From Rossellomorea orangium (GTDB taxonomy: Bacteria; Bacillota; Bacilli; Bacillales; Bacillaceae_B): 64,000 nucleotides of DNA. Made by a program: the position numbers and the translations under genes. Of the stretch, positions 32,945 through 43,057 are shown one piece after another. The stretch's first letter is position 1. Every line of letters begins with the position of its first letter. The stretch lies in contig NZ_JAHWGH010000018.1 in NCBI RefSeq assembly GCF_019334305.1, positions 1-64,000 of the forward strand. Direction: 5' to 3'. Below the pieces are notes generated by a model. The model saw only the letters and a program-made list of their open reading frames with translations. It was not told the origin of the DNA and made no database searches.

Positions 32945-34246
32945 TCATTCAAGATAGCTTTTCCCTGTTTCAATATACTCTTTCATAATCTGAGGGGGAA
33001 CAAGATTTCCTCCAGTTGCCCAAACTAAATGAGTGGCATGCGATAACCCGACTCCAAGCGATGAAAGATGCTCCTGCACACTAGGAAGAACCGGACCGAT
33101 CATTCCAGCCAATGCGGACGGCTCCAATGAAATGGATTCTGAAACATATAGTTGGGCCAGTAACTTGAATAGCGTCTCATCACTCGTTGTGAAAACACCG
33201 TTTAGCCTTTTTTCAATCATCCTCCCTGCCAGGGCTGAGGGGCTCGCTACAGCCAGTCCATCTGCTTCCGTGCGATTCGTTAAACCAATATCCCGAACGG
33301 AAATCCCTTCATGCTTCCCGGTTGCAAGCCCCAGTAGCATGCATGGAGATTGCACAGGCTCGGCAAAATAACAATGAACATGTTCACCATATACTTGCTT
33401 CAATCCATAAGTAACACCTCCAGGACCACCACCCACCCCGCACGGCAAGTAAACAATCAATGGATGTTCCCCATCTACTTTTATCCCCTCGCTTTCTAAC
33501 TGTTCTTTAAGTCTTAGCGCAGCGACTGAATAGCCTGTAAATAAATCTTTAGAGTTTTCATCATCTATGAAGAAGCCTTTGGGATCTGATTTACTCAACC
33601 TCCTGCCCTCGGCGACGGCGTGCGAGAAATCTTTTTCATGCTCCACAACCTTGACCCCCTTCTTCCGCAAGAGATCCTTTTTCCAAAGCTTTGCATCCCT
33701 GGACATATGAACGGTTACTTTAAAACCAAGCGTTGCCCCCATGATACCGATACTCAATCCGAGATTCCCTGTAGAGCCGACAGTAATGGTGTACCGGGAA
33801 TAGCACTCTTGAAATCGATCAGATCCAAGTATTGAATAATCGTCTGATTCGTTTATCCAGCCTCTTTCGATGGCGATAGTTTCAGCGATCTTTAATACCT
33901 CATAAATGCCTCCCCTTGCTTTGATCGATCCTGCAATAGGAAGCTCATGATCACATTTCAGGATTACCTGACCCTGTACAGGCGATCTGTAATAGTCCTC
34001 GAGTGTTCTTTGCATGTTCACCAAGCGTTTTATCGGTGACTCGATGATCCCGTTTACCGTTTCGGGGAATAACGTTTTCAGTAAAGGTGCAAAACGGGCA
34101 AGTCGCTCCTCAGCATCGACAATCTCCTGATGACCGGATTTTGTCATACTATGAAAGTTCAAGGAAGGATTCCCCCAGAAAACCTCCCGACCTGATTGCA
34201 GTGCTGATAATAGATCCTTATTCAGCTTTTGTATATGTTGATTCAT
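32945..34246 (-). CDS. dsdA: D-serine dehydratase (D-serine ammonia-lyase)
   Basis: A 433-residue fold-type II PLP enzyme. The PLP lysine lies in AGSIKARGGIYEVLK near residue 116, the phosphate-binding loop in GSTGNLGLSIG, and PCGVGGGPGGVTYGLK is a typical DsdA glycine loop. Length and motifs match DsdA, which turns D-serine into pyruvate and ammonia. ATG behind AAAGGGGCGTCACAC. It is divergent from a DUF1445 protein of the D-glutamate cyclase family. Confidence 0.9.
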   Translation of the reverse strand: MNQHIQKLNKDLLSALQSGREVFWGNPSLNFHSMTKSGHQEIVDAEERLARFAPLLKTLFPETVNGIIESPIKRLVNMQRTLEDYYRSPVQGQVILKCDHELPIAGSIKARGGIYEVLKIAETIAIERGWINESDDYSILGSDRFQECYSRYTITVGSTGNLGLSIGIMGATLGFKVTVHMSRDAKLWKKDLLRKKGVKVVEHEKDFSHAVAEGRRLSKSDPKGFFIDDENSKDLFTGYSVAALRLKEQLESEGIKVDGEHPLIVYLPCGVGGGPGGVTYGLKQVYGEHVHCYFAEPVQSPCMLLGLATGKHEGISVRDIGLTNRTEADGLAVASPSALAGRMIEKRLNGVFTTSDETLFKLLAQLYVSESISLEPSALAGMIGPVLPSVQEHLSSLGVGLSHATHLVWATGGNLVPPQIMKEYIETGKSYLE

Positions 34247-34371
34247 GTGTGACGCCCCTTTCTTGACTAATTTGATGGTCGCTACATAGTCAAAGATTCA
34301 TGTATGGAATATATGATAAAATAGATGATATTCTTCAGAAAATTATAACAGAAAAAGGAGAGCCCGATTTT

Positions 34372-35145
34372 ATGTTACCTACCAATTTTAGAGCAAACAT
34401 TCGATCTGGAAAGCATCAAACCCACACTTCAGGGTTCTGTCAAAATTATGTACAAGCAAATCTGGTGATCCTTCCGAAAGAATACGCTTTTGACTTTTTA
34501 CTATTCACCATGCGTAATCAGAAATCATGTCCTGTCGTCGAAGTGATGGAAGCAGGACAATTTCAATCCAAGTATGCCAAGGATTCAGACATCCGAACAG
34601 ACATCCCTATGTATCACATCTATGAACATGGTGATCTTGTCGGAAAGAAATTGAATATTAAAGAAGTGTGGAGAGATGATTTTGTCAGCTTTCTCATCGG
34701 TTGCAGTTTCACTTTTGAAAGCCAGCTGATCAGAGGGGGCATCCCACTTCGCCATATTGAGGAAAACCAAAATGTGGCGATGTATACAACGAATATCGAG
34801 ACAGAAAAAGCGGGTGTCTTTGACGGACCCATGGTTGTTTCTATGAGACCGGTCCCCGATTCACTCGTGCAGAAAGCAACAGAGATCACCTCATTATTCC
34901 CTAAAATGCATGGGGGACCCGTCCATATCGGTGACCCTGAAAAAATCGGCATCCAGGATATCACCAAACCCGATTTTGGGGACTTCGTGGGAATCAAAGA
35001 GGGGGAGACGCCAATGTTCTGGGCCTGTGGTGTAACCCCTCAGGCAGTGGCGCAGCACGCCAACATCCCATTTATGATCACCCACTCCCCAGGCTGTATG
35101 TTCGTTACAGATTGGAAAAACGAAGACTATCTTCATGAGGGTTAA
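34372..35145 (+). CDS. DUF1445 (D-glutamate cyclase/YcsI-type hydro-lyase) protein
   Basis: A 257-residue protein with the family opening FRANIRSGKHQTHTSGFCQNYVQANLVILP, the middle CSFTFESQLI and RHIEENQNVAMYTTN, and the ending PFMITHSPGCMFVTD. PF07286 includes YcsI-type putative hydro-lyases and mammalian D-glutamate cyclase. I place the start at ATG 34372, 11 bases from AGGAG; an upstream ATG at 34300 lacks a ribosome binding site. The divergent dsdA neighbour suggests a shared role in D-amino acid breakdown (inference). Confidence 0.83.
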   Translation: MLPTNFRANIRSGKHQTHTSGFCQNYVQANLVILPKEYAFDFLLFTMRNQKSCPVVEVMEAGQFQSKYAKDSDIRTDIPMYHIYEHGDLVGKKLNIKEVWRDDFVSFLIGCSFTFESQLIRGGIPLRHIEENQNVAMYTTNIETEKAGVFDGPMVVSMRPVPDSLVQKATEITSLFPKMHGGPVHIGDPEKIGIQDITKPDFGDFVGIKEGETPMFWACGVTPQAVAQHANIPFMITHSPGCMFVTDWKNEDYLHEG

Positions 35146-35150
35146 TAAAT

Positions 35151-35186
35151 GAGGAACGGACCTTGCATATGCAAGGTCCGTCCCTC
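35151..35186. repeat. Dispersed palindromic element, copy 7
   Basis: Its core ACGGACCTTGCAT/ATGCAAGGTCCGT (35156-35181) is a perfect 26-bp palindrome without a loop; GAGG and CCCTC flank it with one mismatch. It follows the DUF1445 stop by five bases and probably terminates that gene. The remaining bases up to 35314 hold only a 28-codon frame with no ribosome binding site. Confidence 0.8.
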
Positions 35187-35314
35187 TCTATTATGCATTT
35201 TCTCGTACCTTGACCGGGCAAGCTGGGAATCTTCGACTGCCATCCCTATCGCCTAAGCATTTACCCATACCTGACATTGCACATAACCAGTTACGACGCC
35301 TGTTGCCTAAAATA

Positions 35315-35347
35315 AATAAGGTGCCCTCTCTCGGAGAACACCTTATT
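35315..35347 (-). terminator. Terminator of the giant repeat-protein gene
   Basis: AATAAGGTG (35315-35323) with CACCTTATT (35339-35347), 15-base loop; the minus strand continues TATTTTAGG. Confidence 0.7.
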
Positions 35348-35351
35348 CCTC

Positions 35352-38300
35352 TTAACACATATCGTCTTCTTCTTCAACATGCTCTATCACGGTTCTTGGT
35401 GCGCAGAATGTTCCAAGCACTTCAAGAACAACAGGATACAGTACTTCAATTTCCAAGCAAGCAATGAATTGGATTTGGAGTTGGTCACGTGTGAGTATTC
35501 CTGCCTTTTCCCGGCATTTTACATCAAAGATGGAACAATGGATATTACTTCCAACCATACCTTTAGGTAAGCAAACCGCAACTTCCTTATCAAAGAAGAT
35601 GGGTACTTCCATCACACAGGAATCGTCTTCATTATTCGGAGATCCAATTGATACAAGTAAAACAGCTTCTCCACGTATCTCGACATAGCCGGGTATCCCT
35701 ACTTCATATGAAATGAGAGAGCAATCTACAGGCTTGACCTGACATTGAATGCTTATTCCCTCTCCTCTTGCAAGTAATTCATCCACCAGTTCCCTGCATT
35801 CCCCAGATAAACCGAGGTCAAGAGTTGAATGATGGGTGGCAATGACCCAATCATATACTTTTTCTACCGCTATACATTCTGGCCTTAAATTTGAAGGCGG
35901 TGGAGGGATGATATTTCCCAGTTGGACATTCAGCTGCAGGGCCTCTCCTTCTTCTATAACGATGGTTACTTCTTTAACCGGATAACCTGAAGATGTGAAT
36001 CTGATAACGTACGTACCAGGTGGTAACCCAGTCAAGATATAGAATCCATTCGGATCGGTTAACGTGGAACGGATCGGGACTTGTGAACCAATTGGGAAGA
36101 TTTGCACGAGAACTTGAGAAATAGGTTGCCCCGTTCGAATATCTGTCACTGTCCCGCTGACACTTGCCGGATTGTCTTCTAATTGGAAGTCGAGGTTGGT
36201 TGTATTTCCCCTGATGAGTGTGACCACTTGTGATTGACTTTGGTAACCTGACGCTCTAACGATGACAACGACTGTTCCTCCGGGCAACCCTGATATCGAG
36301 TAGTTACCATTAATATCTGTAAGTGTTGTACCCAACAGTCTTCCATCAGGAGTGAAAACTTGGATGAGGGCATTTACAATGGCCGTTTGTGTATTCGCAT
36401 CCCGCACATTTCCACTTATCGTTGCCGGGTTGGGTTCCAGTGCCACATTGAGTGTCGCCGTTTCATTCTGGCTTAGGGTAATCATGACGTTCTGACTGAC
36501 ATAACCGTCCGCAGAGAAGATAACATTATAATCTCCAGGTGCAATACCTGTAAGAATATAATTCCCGTCCTGATCTGTCAATGTAGAGGCAACGACAATG
36601 CCGCTTCCACTGATGACCGTAATCACACCAGCGCTTTGGATAGGGTCTCCTGTATTCGAATCGGTCACACGACCTCTAATGGCAGCAGGCTGACGGCCGA
36701 GGCCCACATTTAACGTCCTGGTTTCTCCATTGGTCAGGAATATCCTGAATACTTCACTTGCATATCCATCTGCCGAGAAGACCACCCGATATTCCCTTGG
36801 GTCTAGTCCAGTAAACTCATACTCTCCAGATCCATTTGTGAGAACAGAAGCAACCGGAATCGATGTTCCGATCCTGAAGACTTGGACCAGGGCGGATTGT
36901 ATAGGCTGATTATTGACTTCATCCCGTACTGTCCCCCTTAGTGTTGCGATTTGGTTTGATAAGCTGAAATTCAGGTTTTCCGTTTCACCAGGAGATAATG
37001 TGACAATAGCGATCTGATCTCCGAAACCATCTGCACTTGCAATGACGGTGTACTGACCTTGAGTTAAACCTGAGATTGTATAAAAACCATTGTCATCTGT
37101 AAGAGTACTGATAATAAACACTCCGTCAGAATTAAATACTCTGACTAACGCTCCCTGGATGCCTGTAGTCGTTTGTGTATTCAATACGAAACCTGTAATT
37201 CCAGCCGGATTTGGATCCAAATCGACATTTACTGTTTCTATCTCATTCGGAGCAAGTATGACAGGAACGACTTCGCTTGCATAGCCGTCTGCAGTAATCA
37301 CGACATTGTAACTGCCCACAGGTAAATTTCCTAATGAATACATACCATCACTCGAAGTAATGATGCTTCCTACAACAATGTCTGTATTCGGTATGACTAC
37401 TTTTACAAGAGCACCGCTTATCGGAACCTGTGTAGCAGAATCCCTTACCGTACCCTCGACCGTTGCAGGGAACGGGATAAGTGCGATATTCAGCTCCTCA
37501 CTTTCACCTGGAGATAAGAACACTGTATTGACACTGATTGCATAGTCTTGAAGTTGAGCCTTTATATCAAAAGTACCTTGAGGAAGGCCCTCAATTAAAT
37601 AATCTCCATTTTCATCTGTGAGGACTCGCCTTACCAGAATATCTGTTCCACTGATATAAGCTTCAATGATGACACCTGTCAGAGGAGACCCTGTGATTGC
37701 GTCTATGACCGTTCCACTGAGTGTGGCTGGATTCGCCAATAGGTTAAAGTCCAGCACTGTGGTGTTATTCGGCTGTATATTCACCTGTTGAATCAAGGAT
37801 TGATATCCAGTATTGATAGCTGATACGGTATAGCTTCCTTCTGTCAAACCAGTGATGAAATACATTCCATCTAGAGTAGTTTGAACAGTAGCTACCACTG
37901 TTCCCTGGTTATTAATGACCCTTACTAAAGTGTCCGATAATGGTTGCAAAGTCTGTGCATCCCTTACTGTGCCCGTTAAAGAGCCTGGATTTGGGGTAAG
38001 AAGAATCTCTACATTGGTTACGCCGCCACTCATTACTTCTGCTGACACAGCGTTGGATCCAAAATCTGGACTACTTCCTACTAACACATATACTCTTGGG
38101 GACAGGGTGGTTGTCTGAAAGAATCCATCCGAATCCGTGATCGTAGTGAAGATAACCGGACCCGTTCCGGAAAGTTCCCTAACTACCACCGTGGCTCCGA
38201 CTATAGGATCCAAGGTAACCGAATCCCTTACATACCCTTGAACAATCCCTGGATTCGGGGTTAACGCGAAGCTCAGGAAGCTCGTTTGATTGGAAGTGAC

Positions 38301-41300
38301 AATGGCTCCCGCCGTCTCAGGACCAAAGTCAGTTGCATTCGCAATGACAGTATATACTCCAGGTGTTACTCCAGAAAAAGTATATTCTCCATTTTGATTA
38401 GAAAGAGTAGTTTGGACAAGTACATTAGTCAAATCATAGAGCTGGATGACTGCGTTAGGAATGGCTTCTCCATTAGCAAGATTTGAAATAAAACCCTGTA
38501 TTTGTCCAGGATTTGGAGCAAGGCTCAATCCGGCAAACAGGATATCGCCAGGTCCACCGATGACCGATTTGGTATCTGTCCCAAACGATGAGGCATCTGC
38601 TGTAATATTCAGTGTCCCTATCGGCAACGAGAAAAAGGTTACATACCCGTTCACATCTGTAATTCCGGTTGCAATCACAATGTTATTGGAGTGACGAATT
38701 GAGACTGCGGCTCCTTCAATTGGGGTTGCGGTATTTTCAATGACGACTTGCACCGTCAGCGTGACGGGATTTGCTGCTAAAACGTTGGTGACAGTAGTGG
38801 TTTGATTTGATTGCACAATGGCAGACATGGTAGACGATGAGTAATTCGGAGCAGTGGCGGTTATGAAATATGTGCCCGGTGCAAGGGAAGAAATTGAATA
38901 CGTTCCATCAGAGTTTGCTAAGAAGCTTACAACCAGTACATTATTTTCATTGAATACAGAGACTTGAATCCCATTCCCCGTAATCGGATTTCCGTTGGTA
39001 TCTTCCACATTCCCGGTTATGCTTCCCGGGTTTTCCCCTAACGCCAGGTCGGCTCGTGTAGCTGAATCGCTTAGGACAATGGCGCCGATTTGCTCCGTAG
39101 TGAAATTCATCTTTGAAGCGGAGACGATATACGATCCTGGTGCCAAGCCACTGACCGAATAGTTTCCGAATACTGAAGTAGTTGTGGTTGCTACCGGGAT
39201 TTGGGAAATGCCGTCAATAATGACTACCGTAGCCCCGGAAATCGCATCGCCTGTCGTAATGTTTGTAATCTGTCCATTGATGATGCCGGGATTAGGGATT
39301 AAAGAAATATTTACTCCGGTTAAATCTTCTCCGACACCAAGGTTTATCCCAGTGATGACCTGTCCGAATCCCGGCGAGTTGACCACCACATTGAAAGATC
39401 CACTTGGAAGATTACCGACAATATATTCACCTGATGAATCTGTGAATCCGGAACCAATCAAAATATTATTTTGATCGAAAATCTGTACGATTGCGTTCAC
39501 AATCGGGTTTCCAAGATTATCGGTTACGATCCCGGATATAGAACCAGGGTTGGGAACAAGAGTCAAATCCACTGTTGACGTCTGGTTTGCGAGGACAGAC
39601 ACCCCTGCCTGAGCAGTTGAATAGCTCGGGGCTGATGCCAACACTGTGTATGTGCCAGGTGTCAAATTGTTAAATGAGAACGTACCATCCTGGTTGGTCA
39701 CGACTGAATCAATCAGTACATTATTTACATCCCTTAATTGGACGATCGTGTTTGAAACCAGGGGACTGACAGTGCCTGTGATGAAGCCTGGATCAGGATT
39801 TAACACAACCGATACAGGTGTCGTTTGACCGGAAGATACGAGAGCGCCGACCATCCCGTTTTGAAAATTATTCGCCATCACGTTCACAGTATAATTATCA
39901 GGCGCAAGCCCATCCACCATGAAGACTCCATCCATATCTGTAAGCACGGAAATAATTAAATTTCCTGAACTGTTCACAATACTGACGACCGCACCTGAAA
40001 TAGGATTGCTTCCGATACTGTCGACGACTGTCCCTGTAATCTGTCCTGGATCAGGCTGGAGGGATATGCTTCCATCTGCCGTTTGATTGGACGATACCTG
40101 AACGGTTGCCGCATTCGTCTGAAAATCAGGTGCTGAAACCACAATGGTGTAGACTGCAGGGGCTAATCCATTTACAACATATTGCCCATTCTCATCTGTT
40201 AAAACCGTTGCTATCACAGTACCACTTGAATCCAAGATTCTCACCTGTACATTTGCACCGATGACCGGCGTTCCGGTTTGCGAATTTGTAACAATTCCAG
40301 AAACCGATCCGGGATCTGATGCCAGGTTAAAGTTCAGTATTGATGTCGAGTTAGATGAAATCGTAACCCCTTGAGTGGCAGCTTGAAAATTGGAAGCTGC
40401 TGCTACTACTGAATAATTTCCCGGAGCTAAATTAGGAACCGTATAGGATCCGTCCGGTGCCGTGACCGCTGTAGCTACAATGATTCCCGTACCAGTACTG
40501 ATTTGTACCGTTACACTTCCCCCAGGTATCGGAACATTATTCGTGTCCCTTACAAACCCGGTCAGGGTACCCGGATCTTCATTTAGGGTTACGTTAACAG
40601 TGGTTGTTTGACCATTTACGATCATTGCTGCGACAGATTCCGTTGTATAGTTTGGCGCACTGACCACAACTGTATAGCTTCCTGGAGGCAGTCCTGACAC
40701 CATGTAGTTCCCAGTTGAATCGGTGATGACTGATCCGATTTGAATATTATTCTGGAAAATCGTCACCGTTGCTCCGGCAATGGCGACAGCATTTGGATCC
40801 TGAACGATACCTGCCAGGGCACCAGCTAGTCTGTTTAACGACGCATCTACCGTTGTAATAGCATTGGATGTCACAACACCCCCGAGGGTTTGACTCCCAT
40901 AGCCATTTGCTGTAAAGATAAGTGAATACGATCCCGGCAGTAGACTGCTAAATGAGTATTGACCGCTTCCATTCGTCGTCGTGCTCGCCACAACAATATT
41001 TTGGCTATTTACAGCTTGAACAGAAGCACCTGAAATAACCAGCATGGTTTCACTGTCTCTTACCGTACCTTGAATAGAACCTGGGTTCGGCTCAAGGAAG
41101 ATGTTCGTGATGGTTGTATTTCCTGCAGTGACGGTTGAAGCTACGGCCGTTGTACTAAAGTTGGTGGCAAATGACCTCACCTGATAATTTCCAGGGGCTA
41201 AATTATTGAAGCTGTATTGCCCGCTTCCATTAGCAGAAGTGCTCGTAATGGGTACCCCATTCGAATCCAATAATTCAACAGTTGCAAGTGGGATGGCCGC

Positions 41301-42899
41301 ATTATTGGTGGAATTCCGAACCATACCTGAAATCGAACCGGGATTTGCGACGAGTGTGAAATTGACCACAGATGCCTGATTCGGCTCTGTCATGACGGAT
41401 TTGGTTTGCGATTGAAAACCGGATGCTATAACAGTGATATTGTAAAGACCAGGAGTAACATTAGCGAAAGAATAATTTCCGGCAACATTTGTGGTTGTAG
41501 TAGCTACTAAAGTACCGGAGTTATTTAGAAGTTGTACGGTGGCATTGTTTATGGCGCCTCCATTTGATACATTTCCAGAAATGGTACTCGGCTGAGGAAC
41601 GAGTGCAATATTCGAAGTAGTGGATGTCCCCCCTACAGCTGTTACATTAGCTGTTCCTGTCACATAGTTCGTTCTGACAGACTGTACAGTATAGTTGCCT
41701 GGCACTACATTCGTAAACGTATAAAATCCACTTGCATTCGATTGGGTGGTTGCAATTAAGCTCATGCCCTGGAAGAGTGATACCGTTGTATTCGGAAGGA
41801 CCAGCCCGGTGGATTGATCAGTGATCGTTCCATTGATAGCGGCGGTTTGTTGGACGTTGATGGTGACAACGGACGTGTTGGACTGAATGGCGTTACCAGA
41901 GGAAGAATCAAACCCTGTAGCTTGTACTCTGTCTAAATTACGTGAACCACTGGTAGTAAATGCACCATTCAAAGTGAAAGTTAAGGTTGCGGCACTTCCA
42001 GGATTCAGGTTTCCAACGTTCCATGTCAACAATTTAGTGGCTGGATTATACGAGGTTAAACCTTGTGAAGTTGTGTTGACGACAAATGAATTGACTTGAT
42101 CAGGACCAATGATGTCATCAAGAAAGACTGAGGTAGCTTGTGATTTTCCGGTATTTGTTACGGTTACCGTACCGGTCCAAGTTGACTGCTGTCCAAGGAC
42201 AACTGTTGACGGTCCTGAATTCCGGACTTTGTCCGTTGCCAGCCTCGCCCTGATATCCGCTTGATCTGGAGTGACGGGATCAGTAAAGGCGTTAGCGAAA
42301 GAAAACCCTTCACTTGTCCTTAATGAATCCTTGTTGTAATTGTTTGCATTTGCAGACGAAAAGTAAATGGCACGAATGGCTGATGATGCATTGATACCCA
42401 AGAAAGAGAAAACGGTGCTCGCCGGGAGGAACCAATCCAGGAAAAAATCCTGATCTCCTCCGATGCTGGAATCGGCAGGTGTTACCCTGGCAAAGTCAAA
42501 ATTGGTAATCGGCTGGGCAAAGTTCGGGTTTCCCCCTCCCGTCCCTTCAGCAGGGTCATTCCAGGAGTTGACCAATTTAACCGTATTTTGAATTAAACTC
42601 ACTCGATTATTCAACCCATCAACGTTGAATAACCAATCATACGTTCCTGCAACACCTGTTGTGTTAATTAAAACCCCCCATGCAAAATTCCTAAAGCCTG
42701 TTAATTGATTGTTTCTAGGATCCCCATTCAATCTTAATCGAAAATAAATATTCGTCCCATCGTATGCGAAGAATCCTGCAGGGAAAGTTGAATTCCCCAC
42801 AATATCCGTTGATGCGGGACTTTCATCGCCTAAGACGTCAAATAAGGGTGTCCCCCCTACTAATACCGGGGTGTACTGTGCATTACTGGGAAATGCCAC
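35352..42899 (-). CDS. Giant 23-repeat carboxypeptidase-regulatory-like protein with spore-type C-terminal domain
   Basis: A 2515-residue protein. Residues 1 to about 230 form an N-terminal beta-rich domain (TYDWLFNVDGLNNRVSLI) with no signal peptide; about 235-345 is a DUF11-like domain (WTGTVTVTNTGKSQATSVFL). From about 351 to 2330, I count 23 tandem copies of an 85-residue CarboxypepD_reg/SdrB-like beta-sandwich, typified by PGSISGTV, VATTLTDxxGxYxISGLxPGxYTV and NPG linkers; the copies are divergent, so the array is old. After a PPPP hinge the last 180 residues (PECIAVEKVYDWVIATHHST, many Cys) resemble the SPOCS/DUF3794 domain of spore proteins. No sortase or SLH anchor. GTG start behind AAAGGAGG. 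Probably a spore-surface filament made in the mother cell (inference). Confidence 0.85.
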   Translation of the reverse strand: MAFPSNAQYTPVLVGGTPLFDVLGDESPASTDIVGNSTFPAGFFAYDGTNIYFRLRLNGDPRNNQLTGFRNFAWGVLINTTGVAGTYDWLFNVDGLNNRVSLIQNTVKLVNSWNDPAEGTGGGNPNFAQPITNFDFARVTPADSSIGGDQDFFLDWFLPASTVFSFLGINASSAIRAIYFSSANANNYNKDSLRTSEGFSFANAFTDPVTPDQADIRARLATDKVRNSGPSTVVLGQQSTWTGTVTVTNTGKSQATSVFLDDIIGPDQVNSFVVNTTSQGLTSYNPATKLLTWNVGNLNPGSAATLTFTLNGAFTTSGSRNLDRVQATGFDSSSGNAIQSNTSVVTINVQQTAAINGTITDQSTGLVLPNTTVSLFQGMSLIATTQSNASGFYTFTNVVPGNYTVQSVRTNYVTGTANVTAVGGTSTTSNIALVPQPSTISGNVSNGGAINNATVQLLNNSGTLVATTTTNVAGNYSFANVTPGLYNITVIASGFQSQTKSVMTEPNQASVVNFTLVANPGSISGMVRNSTNNAAIPLATVELLDSNGVPITSTSANGSGQYSFNNLAPGNYQVRSFATNFSTTAVASTVTAGNTTITNIFLEPNPGSIQGTVRDSETMLVISGASVQAVNSQNIVVASTTTNGSGQYSFSSLLPGSYSLIFTANGYGSQTLGGVVTSNAITTVDASLNRLAGALAGIVQDPNAVAIAGATVTIFQNNIQIGSVITDSTGNYMVSGLPPGSYTVVVSAPNYTTESVAAMIVNGQTTTVNVTLNEDPGTLTGFVRDTNNVPIPGGSVTVQISTGTGIIVATAVTAPDGSYTVPNLAPGNYSVVAAASNFQAATQGVTISSNSTSILNFNLASDPGSVSGIVTNSQTGTPVIGANVQVRILDSSGTVIATVLTDENGQYVVNGLAPAVYTIVVSAPDFQTNAATVQVSSNQTADGSISLQPDPGQITGTVVDSIGSNPISGAVVSIVNSSGNLIISVLTDMDGVFMVDGLAPDNYTVNVMANNFQNGMVGALVSSGQTTPVSVVLNPDPGFITGTVSPLVSNTIVQLRDVNNVLIDSVVTNQDGTFSFNNLTPGTYTVLASAPSYSTAQAGVSVLANQTSTVDLTLVPNPGSISGIVTDNLGNPIVNAIVQIFDQNNILIGSGFTDSSGEYIVGNLPSGSFNVVVNSPGFGQVITGINLGVGEDLTGVNISLIPNPGIINGQITNITTGDAISGATVVIIDGISQIPVATTTTSVFGNYSVSGLAPGSYIVSASKMNFTTEQIGAIVLSDSATRADLALGENPGSITGNVEDTNGNPITGNGIQVSVFNENNVLVVSFLANSDGTYSISSLAPGTYFITATAPNYSSSTMSAIVQSNQTTTVTNVLAANPVTLTVQVVIENTATPIEGAAVSIRHSNNIVIATGITDVNGYVTFFSLPIGTLNITADASSFGTDTKSVIGGPGDILFAGLSLAPNPGQIQGFISNLANGEAIPNAVIQLYDLTNVLVQTTLSNQNGEYTFSGVTPGVYTVIANATDFGPETAGAIVTSNQTSFLSFALTPNPGIVQGYVRDSVTLDPIVGATVVVRELSGTGPVIFTTITDSDGFFQTTTLSPRVYVLVGSSPDFGSNAVSAEVMSGGVTNVEILLTPNPGSLTGTVRDAQTLQPLSDTLVRVINNQGTVVATVQTTLDGMYFITGLTEGSYTVSAINTGYQSLIQQVNIQPNNTTVLDFNLLANPATLSGTVIDAITGSPLTGVIIEAYISGTDILVRRVLTDENGDYLIEGLPQGTFDIKAQLQDYAISVNTVFLSPGESEELNIALIPFPATVEGTVRDSATQVPISGALVKVVIPNTDIVVGSIITSSDGMYSLGNLPVGSYNVVITADGYASEVVPVILAPNEIETVNVDLDPNPAGITGFVLNTQTTTGIQGALVRVFNSDGVFIISTLTDDNGFYTISGLTQGQYTVIASADGFGDQIAIVTLSPGETENLNFSLSNQIATLRGTVRDEVNNQPIQSALVQVFRIGTSIPVASVLTNGSGEYEFTGLDPREYRVVFSADGYASEVFRIFLTNGETRTLNVGLGRQPAAIRGRVTDSNTGDPIQSAGVITVISGSGIVVASTLTDQDGNYILTGIAPGDYNVIFSADGYVSQNVMITLSQNETATLNVALEPNPATISGNVRDANTQTAIVNALIQVFTPDGRLLGTTLTDINGNYSISGLPGGTVVVIVRASGYQSQSQVVTLIRGNTTNLDFQLEDNPASVSGTVTDIRTGQPISQVLVQIFPIGSQVPIRSTLTDPNGFYILTGLPPGTYVIRFTSSGYPVKEVTIVIEEGEALQLNVQLGNIIPPPPSNLRPECIAVEKVYDWVIATHHSTLDLGLSGECRELVDELLARGEGISIQCQVKPVDCSLISYEVGIPGYVEIRGEAVLLVSIGSPNNEDDSCVMEVPIFFDKEVAVCLPKGMVGSNIHCSIFDVKCREKAGILTRDQLQIQFIACLEIEVLYPVVLEVLGTFCAPRTVIEHVEEEDDMC

Positions 42900-43031
42900 A
42901 GAAAAAACCTCCTTTAAATGATATTGTCTTTATTATGATATTTAGAATAAAGGAATGTTGTCTTACCAAACGTCTAGTAAACTTCTAATATAGTAAATTT
43001 ATTAACAGGATTTATATTAAAACAAAAAAAA

Positions 43032-43057
43032 CCCCTTCCCTATTTTAAGGGAAGGAG
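43032..43057 (-). terminator. Terminator of the TetR gene beside the RND pump
   Basis: CCCCTTCCC (43032-43040) with GGGAAGGAG (43049-43057), one G-T pair; the minus strand continues with eight T. It overlaps the stop codon. Confidence 0.85.

Noticed and set aside
35191-35277. 28-codon minus frame (MSGMGKCLGDRDGS...) between the giant gene and copy 7 of the palindrome.
   Set aside because: No ribosome binding site, lies after the giant gene's terminator; not enough to call a gene, though the composition is not random-looking.
37090-39828. Several rightward frames of 60-96 codons opposite the giant gene.
   Set aside because: They are shadows of the repeat protein: same spacing as the repeats, no ribosome binding sites.
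35915-41850. Regularly spaced repeated DNA that could be mistaken for a CRISPR or satellite array.
   Set aside because: Period is about 255 bases, the units are diverged, and one continuous reading frame explains them as protein repeats.
42900-43020. CATAATAAA upstream of the giant gene as a sigma-K or sigma-E -10 element.
   Set aside because: The last two positions do not fit CATAnnnTA and no AC lies at the required distance; promoter class left open.
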